Below are positions 16,347 to 23,049 of a stretch of 64,000 nucleotides of DNA, piece after piece. Source of the stretch: Rhizobium leguminosarum bv. viciae USDA 2370. Lineage in GTDB: Bacteria > Pseudomonadota > Alphaproteobacteria > Rhizobiales > Rhizobiaceae. The notes under the pieces are model-generated. The model was given only the letters and a program-made list of their open reading frames with translations. It did not search any database and had not been told where the DNA came from. A program made the translations under genes and the position numbers. The DNA is taken from the NCBI RefSeq assembly GCF_002008365.1, contig NZ_MRDL01000066.1:17098-81097 (forward strand). The letters are read 5' to 3'. The first letter of the stretch is position 1, and the number at the start of each line of letters is the position of its first letter.

Positions 16347-17783
16347 ATGAGATGGCTGCACCCTCGGACGTGTGTGCCTGTCGTCCGAGTGCCGGGAGGG
16401 ATCTGTTTGGGGTGGCTTTTCAAAACGATCGCCAATCGATCGCATGCGAGCCGCTCGGCCCCGACGAGCGATTCTGTAGATAAGCTATTCCGGGAATCGG
16501 AGATTGAGGCGGAATATGCGATTGGATGGGTTCGAATCGCCGTGGGGCTCGCCCTCCTCGCGAGTGGTCTGGTCGTTTGGTCAGGGACAGCCGAACTCAC
16601 CGATGAATACAGCCTGAGCCAGGTTCGTTTCACGGCTCAGTTCACGGTCGGGACCTTCCTGGCCCTCGGTATCGTATCGTTGCTCTTGGTTATCCGCCGC
16701 TGGTTCAGGCCATGGATGGCATTTGTCCTCGTCACCGGTGACGCGGCCATTCTCGGATACAGCCTGTTTCTCGGCCTAGAAGGTCTTGGCCTGGGCGGCA
16801 ACTGGATCGCTGCAATACCGACCATCTGGCTCGTACCTCTCGGCCTCGCCGTTGGCGCCCTTCGGTATCGGCCACTCGTTCAAGTGTGGGCCACTATTGT
16901 TACAATGATCGCCTTGGTTGGCGTCGTCTGCGCGCTCGGTTTTCGCTCGTTCCTGAACGGCTTTGGAATCGCCGAAGTTCCTTCCGACCTAGAGGCAAAC
17001 ATCGGTCGCCTGTTCTCACTGCCGGCTTATCTCATGCGGGCCGTCATGCTGATGCTAATCGGCCTCACAACGGCACTCGCAATGCTGCGTTCTCGGCGCC
17101 TTCTCATGCGCGCTGTCAACGAGACAACCCGGCGGGCGAACCTTGCTCGATTCCTTCCAGCCGAGATCGCGCCATTGGCGGGGGAGAGTGATATCTCCAC
17201 GTGGCGGCAAGGCCGACGCCAACAGGCCGCCATCCTGTTCGTCGATATACGAGGGTTTACTGCTTATGCAGAGGGCGTGGATCCGGCGCGGCTGTCCATC
17301 TTTATCTCTTCCTTTCGGCGACGGGTAACGCATGCCGCGGAGGCCTTCGGCGGCGTTGTCGACAAGTTCATTGGAGATGGCGCTCTGCTTGTATTTGGCG
17401 TCCCAGATCCCCAGAGTGATGACTGTACCCGCGCTATAGCATGTGCCCAAGAGCTTCTCGAACTCATGGATCAATGGAACGCTAAGCGCGGATTTGATCC
17501 ACCGATCCGGGTGGGGATTGGCATTCACACGGGTGAAGTGTATTGCGGGCTTGTTGGCGACGACAAACGAATTGAATTCACAGTGCTTGGCGACGTCGTC
17601 AATGTGGCTGCTAAGATCGAACAGGCCACCAAGCGGTTTAATACAGCGCTCCTGGCTTCTGAGACCGTGGTGATGCGCTCGGGACAACTTCGCACATGGC
17701 GGGAGGTCGGTCGTGAGCCGCTAGCAGGGCGCGGCGAGCACCTTGCGATCTTCGCTTGCTCGGGGACAAAGTTGAGGGACTGA
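16347..17783 (+). CDS. Membrane-bound class III adenylate/guanylate cyclase
   Basis: 478 residues. About six hydrophobic segments (roughly 60-80, 98-117, 123-143, 155-172, 178-198, 228-248) precede a class III cyclase domain (about 290-470). Metal aspartates Asp300 (FVDIRGF) and Asp344 (FIGDGALLVFG) are present, as is EFTVLGDVVNVAAKIE; within it Asn419 is kept but the usual transition-state arginine four residues later is Lys423. The product is probably cAMP from ATP, signalling to CRP-type regulators, but nucleotide choice is not certain. The start is unsure: no good ribosome site precedes 16347, and a later start would still keep all membrane segments. No FixK box is seen; a 17-bp palindrome lies upstream. 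Confidence 0.85.
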   Translation: MRWLHPRTCVPVVRVPGGICLGWLFKTIANRSHASRSAPTSDSVDKLFRESEIEAEYAIGWVRIAVGLALLASGLVVWSGTAELTDEYSLSQVRFTAQFTVGTFLALGIVSLLLVIRRWFRPWMAFVLVTGDAAILGYSLFLGLEGLGLGGNWIAAIPTIWLVPLGLAVGALRYRPLVQVWATIVTMIALVGVVCALGFRSFLNGFGIAEVPSDLEANIGRLFSLPAYLMRAVMLMLIGLTTALAMLRSRRLLMRAVNETTRRANLARFLPAEIAPLAGESDISTWRQGRRQQAAILFVDIRGFTAYAEGVDPARLSIFISSFRRRVTHAAEAFGGVVDKFIGDGALLVFGVPDPQSDDCTRAIACAQELLELMDQWNAKRGFDPPIRVGIGIHTGEVYCGLVGDDKRIEFTVLGDVVNVAAKIEQATKRFNTALLASETVVMRSGQLRTWREVGREPLAGRGEHLAIFACSGTKLRD

Positions 17784-18291
17784 GTGTCCAGGCGATGATG
17801 TACATTCAGAAAATTGGTGCTTGGATCCTATATTTTTCTAGGCCCTACGCTCCTTTGAATGGAAGGACCAGAGTTGCCGCGAGCCCAGATCCCACATCCT
17901 GATGGCGGACGTGTTGAGTCTTCGATGCACGCCATTCGTTTCAACTCGCAAACCTGTCCTGATTGATTGCAACGATTATCAAGCAACCTTCTCTGCGTTC
18001 AGCCGTAGGCGATTTTCTAAGCATTTCATCGTCGGGAACGAGCCTAGCACCGTCATTTGCTACGACAGGGTTGGCTGATGAACTTTAAGCGGCTTCAGCT
18101 CAAACGCTCTCGGTCGAACCAGATACCAGGCGCTGCCCGTGGATGATGCGTAGAATATCCTGGCAGAGTGTTTCGGCGGGTTGCGTCGCATCGCCCGTCG
18201 AAGGCCGTAGTCAAGTCTTTGACCTCCTTTGCTGAAAAGACATGGCTTGTCGCAAAGGCAGCCGGCTGAACATCCTGCTAATCTTCCAACC

Positions 18292-18387
18292 AACACCGAG
18301 CCGAAAACGCCATCGATATCAGGCCGCTGGTCACCCTTAGACAGCCTTCGCTCGGAAGTCGACCGGATGTTTCAATCTCCATTTACC
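18292..18387 (+). pseudogene. Hsp20 N-terminal fragment
   Basis: The frame reads ISGRWSPLDSLRSEVDRMFQ then SPF, closely matching the N-terminal arm of the intact Hsp20 at 6915 (VDRWWPLDSLRSEIDRVF). The alpha-crystallin domain is absent; the sequence departs after about 18387. It is in frame with the downstream transporter gene, which could mislead a start-site call. Confidence 0.65.
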
Positions 18388-18478
18388 TCGATGGCTCTGA
18401 CGGGAGGCGTGCTCCCACTCTTTTCATCTCATGTAATCGAGGTGCGCTTTCATCATAGGCTGTCGATAGGTGTGAACA

Positions 18479-18492
18479 TTGATCGGCGTCAA
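18479..18492. promoter_or_regulatory. FixK/FNR-type box upstream of the VIT1/CCC1-like gene
   Basis: TTGATCGGCGTCAA fits TTGA-N6-TCAA and ends 120 bases before the ATG at 18613. Confidence 0.62.
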
Positions 18493-18612
18493 ATCGCGAC
18501 CATCCGATCGGTGTATTCTAGCAAGCATCCTGGCACCATTTGCTTGCGCAAGACGGAAGCGGCCACGCTCGGTCAGAGCAAAAATCAGGATATCTTGAAA
18601 GGTAGATGCCCT

Positions 18613-19347
18613 ATGAAGCCTCAATTTCACCTGCCGTTGACGACCTATCCGTTGAGCAGACTGCATTCGGAACATCACCTGGTCTCCCGCATCGGCTGGC
18701 TACGGGCTGCCGTCCTCGGCGCAAACGATGGAATCGTCTCGACGGCGAGCTTGATCATGGGCGTCGCTACCGCGTCCGCCGGACCCTCGCAGATCCTGGT
18801 AGCAGGCGTCGCTGGTCTGGTCGCGGGCGCGATGTCCATGGCGGCCGGCGAATACGTGTCGGTAAGCTCCCAAGCGGACACCGAGGAAGCCGATCTCGCG
18901 CGAGAACGGATCGAGTTGGAGACGCAACCCGAAGCTGAGCACGAGGAGCTGACGGAGATCTACGTCAAACGCGGTCTCACCGCCGAGCTGGCCAGGCAAG
19001 TCGCGATCCAACTGACCGCAAATGATGCTCTCGACGCGCACTCGCGCGACGAACTCGGTATCGTCGAACACATGGCGGCCCGGCCGGTTGAGGCAGCTTT
19101 GACGTCGGCCCTCACGTTTGCGGTGGGAGCCGCATTGCCCCTGCTCATGGTCGTACTTTCGCCCGCCTCGTTGCTGATCTATACCGTTGCAACCGCGTCC
19201 TTGGCCTTCCTCGCGCTGCTGGGCGCTATCGGCGCGAAAGCGGGCGGCGCCAACGTCTGGAGGGCCACCACTCGCGTCACTTTCTGGGGCGCTTTCGCTA
19301 TGGCATTGACGGCGGGGATCGGTGCTTTGGTTGGCACCGCAGTTTGA
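18613..19347 (+). CDS. VIT1/CCC1-family metal transporter
   Basis: 244 residues of the vacuolar iron transporter (VIT1/CCC1, DUF125) family, which moves Fe(II) or Mn(II), usually out of the cytoplasm. The family signature GANDGIVSTASLIMGVA is at about 36-52, followed by a membrane segment ending in AAGEYVSVSSQ, a charged helical loop rich in Glu (about 85-155) and three C-terminal membrane segments. The start at 18613 matches the family N-terminus (SRLHSEHHLVSRIGWLRAAV); an upstream in-frame extension is Hsp20 debris and is rejected. A weak AAAGG lies upstream. The FixK-type box 120 bases upstream suggests a role in iron handling at low oxygen. Confidence 0.9.
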   Translation: MKPQFHLPLTTYPLSRLHSEHHLVSRIGWLRAAVLGANDGIVSTASLIMGVATASAGPSQILVAGVAGLVAGAMSMAAGEYVSVSSQADTEEADLARERIELETQPEAEHEELTEIYVKRGLTAELARQVAIQLTANDALDAHSRDELGIVEHMAARPVEAALTSALTFAVGAALPLLMVVLSPASLLIYTVATASLAFLALLGAIGAKAGGANVWRATTRVTFWGAFAMALTAGIGALVGTAV

Positions 19348-19484
19348 CGAGTAACTTTCTCCCCTTCCTGCACACCCTGCTTGAGGACGCGGTGAGTTCT
19401 AGGATGTTGCGGTTCCGGTCGCAACGAAAGAGGAGCGGACGCAATTTCGACTCCTCAAGGCTCGGGGGCCGGAACTCATAATCG

Positions 19485-19874
19485 TCAGATCTCGGCCACC
19501 ACCTCGGCGAGCATCGATCGGACCTTGCTTGCTAGACTGTTCAGCACTTCGTTGTCGATCGCCTGCATGGAGGCAACCGGATCGATTGCGCTCACCATGA
19601 CATCGCCGCCATCGACCCCGCGCAGGATGACATTGCACGGGAGCATGGCCCCCACCTTCGGTTCCAGTCTCATTGCCTCGAACGCCATGCGCGGATTGCA
19701 GGCTCCGAGGATGAGGTAGTCGTCGATGTCGGCGTCGATCTTCTTTTTCATGGTTGCCTTGACATCGATCTCCGTCAAAACTCCGAAACCGTGCTTGGAG
19801 AGAGCGGATTTCGTCCTGCCGACCGCATCGTCGAAACTGGTCGCCCAGAGGGTTCTATCCAGCGTATAGGTCAT
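19485..19874 (-). CDS. DUF302 protein
   Basis: 129 residues. The DUF302 fold is visible as TSFDDAVGRTKSALSKHGFG, then VLTEIDVKATMKKKI near the start, DYLILGACNPRMAFEAM in the middle (with a cysteine followed by NP), and GAMLPCNVILRGVDGGDVMV later. Members are of unknown function and are often found with redox and stress genes in proteobacteria. The start at 19874 is supported by a GGAGA site six bases upstream; no signal peptide. It lies 51 bases downstream of the EF-hand gene on the same strand and probably shares its promoter. Confidence 0.85.
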   Translation of the reverse strand: MTYTLDRTLWATSFDDAVGRTKSALSKHGFGVLTEIDVKATMKKKIDADIDDYLILGACNPRMAFEAMRLEPKVGAMLPCNVILRGVDGGDVMVSAIDPVASMQAIDNEVLNSLASKVRSMLAEVVAEI

Positions 19875-19925
19875 GAGATGTCTCCTTTGGGCTCCCATGC
19901 AACGGCCGGCAATGCCAGCGTCCAA

Positions 19926-20309
19926 TCACATGTCTTGCATGAACGCCTGCATTTCTTCAGGTGTGACTTTGCCGTCATTGTTCGCGTCGACCGCGTTGAA
20001 GACGCGTTTGTGGATTGCGGTCAACTCTTCGAAAGAAATTGCACCGTCCCCATCGCTATCGGCGATGGCAAACATAATCTTCACCATATGACCGCGCATT
20101 GGCCCCATCATGCGCATTCCTGGGTACATGCCAGATGGCATCATGTTGCGGCCCATCATGCCTGGCATCATTTCCGATCCGTCGGCATCGGGTTTAGCCT
20201 CAGACTGGGCGGGGTCTGGACTTTTCGTCTGGGCGGAGGCGCTGCCCATGGCGCCGACGGCACCGAGCAAGGCCAGCATAGTGATCGTTGGCAGTCTGAA
20301 AATGGACAT
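19926..20309 (-). CDS. Secreted EF-hand calcium-binding protein
   Basis: 127 residues with a signal peptide (about 1-26, ending GSASA) and a Met/Gly-rich linker (MMPGMMGRNMMPSGM and GMRMMGPMRG). Two EF-hands follow: DSDGDGAISFEE and DANNDGKVTPEE, each with Asp at position 1 and Glu at position 12 of the loop. Calcium binding in the periplasm is expected. The methionine-rich stretch could also bind copper, which is speculation. The start at 20309 has GGAGAG nearby. A partial copy of the gene lies at 16030-16146. A degenerate FixK-type box precedes it (20388-20401). Confidence 0.88.
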   Translation of the reverse strand: MSIFRLPTITMLALLGAVGAMGSASAQTKSPDPAQSEAKPDADGSEMMPGMMGRNMMPSGMYPGMRMMGPMRGHMVKIMFAIADSDGDGAISFEELTAIHKRVFNAVDANNDGKVTPEEMQAFMQDM

Positions 20310-20387
20310 CCTGACTCTCCTCTTTGAGTATTGTCCTCCACGAGTTGGAGCGCCCTTTGAGGATACGATGCACACCGGTTTCAAACA

Positions 20388-20401
20388 TTGCGCTGGATCA
20401 A
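20388..20401. promoter_or_regulatory. Degenerate FixK-type box upstream of the EF-hand gene
   Basis: TTGCGCTGGATCAA fits TTG[AC]-N6-[TG]CAA and lies 78 bases before the EF-hand start. It resembles the degenerate box at 8225. Confidence 0.48.
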
Positions 20402-20571
20402 CCACTTGTATGGTTCGAGTCGTCGAGGACGGACCGATCGCGTTCGCGCCGTGCCATGACCGCGACGCCAGCCACCTGCCTCACCGAGGAACGATCGCGG
20501 CTGAAGCGACACGGAGGATCGAGCCGGCTAAGGCGAGAACAGGGTGATTTCAGAGTGCGATCGTGCCTGGC

Positions 20572-20585
20572 TTGATCGATATCAA
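20572..20585. promoter_or_regulatory. FixK/FNR-type box upstream of the DUF982 gene
   Basis: TTGAT-CGAT-ATCAA is a perfect 14-base palindrome ending 110 bases before the start at 20696. Confidence 0.72.
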
Positions 20586-20695
20586 CGTCCACGCCGTTCG
20601 AACCGGGTATCCTGACGCCATCAGCCAGCGCCCGATCGTGGTCGGGCCTCGTGATGATGCCCCGCTCGCAGTCCGAAACCTTCAGGAGATCGAGG

Positions 20696-20968
20696 ATGGC
20701 TCCCCAGAAGCAGATAGTACGAACCTGGTCGGAACCCGTTTTCGTCCAGGTGGGCATGAGCGTCCCTCAGACTATCGGCGGAGCGAGCGAGGCGCTCGAT
20801 TTTCTCGCCAACCGATGGAAAGGCTCGCGAAGAAAACACGCATTCGCGAGAGAGATCTGCGCCGCGGCCGTAAGCGGGCATGTCTCGCAGGAGACCGCGC
20901 GCCAGGCTTTCATTCAGGCCGCTGACGAAGCCAAGATGTCCACCTGCGCGCCCCGTGGTCGTTCGTAG
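20696..20968 (+). CDS. DUF982 protein
   Basis: 90 residues. The family pattern is visible: a W-x-x-PV-x-V-x-x-G opening (WSEPVFVQVG), GGASEALDFLANRW, a helical AREICAAAVSGHVSQETARQ, then AFIQAADEA. DUF982 proteins are small, of unknown function and present in many copies in Rhizobium genomes. The start at 20696 is supported by CAGGAG ten bases upstream. A perfect FixK-type palindrome lies upstream, which suggests that this copy is expressed at low oxygen. Confidence 0.82.
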   Translation: MAPQKQIVRTWSEPVFVQVGMSVPQTIGGASEALDFLANRWKGSRRKHAFAREICAAAVSGHVSQETARQAFIQAADEAKMSTCAPRGRS

Positions 20969-21067
20969 ACGCCAGGACGAGATCAGCTCGGTCAAGTGAG
21001 CAACAAGTCCTTAACCCAGGTGCCTTCCATGGCTTCAGGTCCTACCCGGCCGCGACGCCGATCCAGG

Positions 21068-21631
21068 TCAATCGGCTCGCTTCCTGCCGGTTACCATCGC
21101 TCGGACAAGGTTTTCCCTGTGCTCGATGCTTGCCAGGAGGACGCCTGCGACGTGAAGACCGACGAGGCCAAGCGTCACATCGACCAGCAGTTCATGCGTC
21201 CTTTCCACCCATTCCACTCCCCAGTAGGTGTCCGTCGTCATCATGTACCCGGTTGCGGCAATGCCCGAGATCGCGACGAGCAGCGCGAACACCATCGCGC
21301 CTCCGGCCGGATTGTGGCCGATGTAGCGCTTGGCGCGCATGGCCAGGCTGTCACGCACGAAGCCGAGGGTCGTGACCGGATCGTAGATGAAATTGGAAAA
21401 GCGCGCGTGGTGACTGCCGACGAAGCCCCAGATGATTCGCAAGAGCAGGAGGCCGACAATGGCGTAGCCCGACAGAATATGCGCCTGCTTCCACTCGTCA
21501 CCGGTCAGATAGGAAAAGGCGAACAGACCCACCAGACCCCAGTGGAACATCCGCACCACCGGGTCCCAGACCCTGATCTTTGGCGGCGAGCAAGCGCCCG
21601 CCGCATCCATGTCCATCCTGCCCATGGTCAT
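21068..21631 (-). CDS. Cytochrome b561-type membrane protein
   Basis: 187 residues with about four membrane helices and histidines in the places expected for b-type heme: MFHWGL (helix 1), AHILSGY (helix 2), THELL and LVGLHVAG (helix 4). The opening IRVWDPVVRMFHW is characteristic of the small cytochrome b561/Ni-hydrogenase cytochrome b group. It probably passes electrons between the quinone pool and a periplasmic acceptor. Its start overlaps the stop of the upstream PepSY gene as ATGA, so the two are translationally coupled. The role of the pairing is not known. Confidence 0.85.
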   Translation of the reverse strand: MTMGRMDMDAAGACSPPKIRVWDPVVRMFHWGLVGLFAFSYLTGDEWKQAHILSGYAIVGLLLLRIIWGFVGSHHARFSNFIYDPVTTLGFVRDSLAMRAKRYIGHNPAGGAMVFALLVAISGIAATGYMMTTDTYWGVEWVERTHELLVDVTLGLVGLHVAGVLLASIEHRENLVRAMVTGRKRAD

Positions 21632-21903
21632 TCGCTTTCGTTGCCGACCGCTGCGCCGGTCTCCGGGTTGAACAGCGTTTCGACCTTTTTGCCCTTCGCA
21701 TCGACGGCGTAGACCTCGTAGCAACTGCCCTCCATTTTGACCCGGCGCACGTCGAGGCCCGCGGCTTTGGCCTTTTCCTTGATGCCGTCCTCGCTCAGCC
21801 ACTTGTCCTTGGGAGCCTGGGTGCAATTCTGACCCTCTTCGGCGCGGGCAACGCCGATCGACGCGGTGGCGAGCAGGAGGGTTGCGAACATGATCTTCTT
21901 CAT
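21628..21903 (-). CDS. Periplasmic PepSY-domain protein
   Basis: 91 residues. A signal peptide (1-21, ending GVARA) is followed by a single PepSY-like domain: KWLSEDGIKEKAKAAGLDV, RVKMEGSCYEVYAVDAKGKK and a closing VETLFNPETGAAV. Two cysteines (in QNCTQAP and GSCYEV) could form a disulfide. Such small PepSY proteins often accompany cytochrome b561 genes, as here with an ATGA overlap. It is divergent from a second PepSY gene leading a two-component operon. Confidence 0.85.
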   Translation of the reverse strand: MKKIMFATLLLATASIGVARAEEGQNCTQAPKDKWLSEDGIKEKAKAAGLDVRRVKMEGSCYEVYAVDAKGKKVETLFNPETGAAVGNESE

Positions 21904-21969
21904 TGGTTTTTCTCCATCATCCCAGGAGCGGTTTTGCTCGTCTGGTCGGCTTCGAACCTATGGGGCGCG

Positions 21970-22009
21970 ACCTGACGGCGACCTGATCGCGATTGTCAGG
22001 TTATTGTCA
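21970..22009. promoter_or_regulatory. Direct repeats in the PepSY divergent promoter, candidate response-regulator site
   Basis: ACCTGA occurs at 21970 and again at 21981, and TTGTCA at 21993 and again at 22004. Both pairs are spaced exactly 11 bases, the usual layout for an OmpR-family dimer. TCAGGT at 21996 is the complement of ACCTGA. The region lies between the divergent PepSY genes. Confidence 0.5.
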
Positions 22010-22033
22010 CCTTCGATAGGATATTCTCCGACG

Positions 22034-22381
22034 ATGTACCCGCCCCGCACGCTCGCGTTCGTCTGCTTTGTCCTTCTGTGGTCGTCGCTTCCGGTATGGA
22101 GCGCACATGCCGACGATTTGCCTGCTCGTTCCCGCGAAGCGGATGACCTGCCGTCGCACGACGACCTGCCTAAACGGGTCCACGAAGGGAAGATTCTGCC
22201 TCTTGCCGTACTGAAGGCGAAAGTCCTCGCCAAGCTGCCCGGCGAATTGATCGATGTCAGTGTCGATCGGCATGACGATCGCATAATCTACGAGTTCCGG
22301 ATTCTGAGGGGCGGCGGTCAGGTCACCGAGGTGGAAGTGGACGCCGCGTCAGGCAGGATCGCCGAAATCGAGAACGAATGA
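22034..22381 (+). CDS. PepSY-domain protein leading a two-component operon
   Basis: 115 residues. The N-terminus has a signal peptide (about 1-27, ending WSAHA). The second half is a PepSY-type domain with ILPLAVLKAKVLAKLPGELI, then RIIYEFRILRGGGQVTEVEV and DAASGRIAEIENE. The gene overlaps the response regulator start as ATGA, so it is the first gene of a three-gene operon. A small periplasmic protein made with a sensor kinase may modulate that kinase; FeuN with FeuPQ in rhizobia is a precedent for the idea, not shown to be a homologue. Confidence 0.82.
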   Translation: MYPPRTLAFVCFVLLWSSLPVWSAHADDLPARSREADDLPSHDDLPKRVHEGKILPLAVLKAKVLAKLPGELIDVSVDRHDDRIIYEFRILRGGGQVTEVEVDAASGRIAEIENE

Positions 22382-23049
22382 TGCGCCTGTTGCTTGCCGA
22401 AGACGACCCGCTCATCGCCCGTGACGTGACCGCCCAGCTCACCAAGGCCGGTTTCAACGTCGTCCACGAATCCGATGGGGAAGCCACCCTGTTCGCTGGC
22501 GAGCATGACGACTTCGCCGCCGTCGTCCTTGATCTGGGGCTGCCGAAGATCGACGGCCTAACGATCCTCAAAAAGTGGCGGTCGAACGGTCGTGACATGC
22601 CGGTCATCATCTTGACGGCGCGCGGCAACTGGGAGGAGCGCGTCGAGGGCATCAATGCTGGCGCCGACGACTACCTTGGCAAGCCATTCCGCATTGCGGA
22701 GCTTCTCGCCAGGCTGCACGCAGTCCTGCGCAGGTACTCCGGGCACGCCAGCGCGGTCCTATCGTCAGGTCCCGTTTCTATCGACCCCCGCCGACGCGCG
22801 GTCATGGTCGACGGGATGCCTGTCGACGTCACGCCAATGGAGTATAAATGCCTGTCGGTGCTGATGCAGAATCGAGGTCGCGCGATCTCCCAGCTCGAGC
22901 TTACCGAGCAGCTTTACACTCAGGACTTTGAACGGGAGAGCAATTCGGTGGAGGTCCTGATCGGACGGCTGAGAAAGAAGCTTGGAAGGGACGCGATCGT
23001 CACGCGTCGAGGCTTCGGATACCAGATAGCATCGGGCGAGGGGACATGA
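22378..23049 (+). CDS. OmpR-family response regulator
   Basis: 223 residues: a receiver with acidic pair AEDD (about 7-10), phospho-Asp in VVLDLGLPKIDG near residue 51 and the lysine of GKPF; then a winged-helix domain ending VTRRGFGYQIA. The closest recognisable type is QseB/PmrA/FeuP-like. It is coupled by ATGA overlaps to the PepSY gene upstream and to the histidine kinase downstream. Likely targets include its own promoter region, where 11-base-spaced repeats lie at 21970-22009. Confidence 0.92.
   Translation: MMRLLLAEDDPLIARDVTAQLTKAGFNVVHESDGEATLFAGEHDDFAAVVLDLGLPKIDGLTILKKWRSNGRDMPVIILTARGNWEERVEGINAGADDYLGKPFRIAELLARLHAVLRRYSGHASAVLSSGPVSIDPRRRAVMVDGMPVDVTPMEYKCLSVLMQNRGRAISQLELTEQLYTQDFERESNSVEVLIGRLRKKLGRDAIVTRRGFGYQIASGEGT

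Larger units (their letters stand above)
17784..18612. other. Long intergenic region with gene debris
   Basis: 829 bases lacking an intact gene. It contains an Hsp20 N-terminal fragment (about 18292-18387) and a FixK-type box (18479-18492). The sequence from 17784 to about 18290 has no recognised gene; base composition is less GC-rich than the neighbours, consistent with decay. Confidence 0.6.
20310..20695. other. Divergent promoter region
   Basis: 386 bases between the EF-hand gene and the DUF982 gene. It carries two FixK-type boxes, one placed for each gene. I see no supported gene in it. Confidence 0.5.

Noticed and set aside
17971..17992. TTGAT and ATCAA in the gap after the cyclase gene
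   Set aside because: The half-sites are ten bases apart instead of four, so FixK could not bind in the normal way.
18205..18225. GTCAA-GTCTTTGAC-type inverted repeat near 18210
   Set aside because: The half-sites face the wrong way round (TCAA before TTGA) for a FixK/FNR box.
18229..18612. N-terminal extension of the VIT1/CCC1-like protein
   Set aside because: Consists of Hsp20 debris and unrelated sequence; the family N-terminus begins at 18613.
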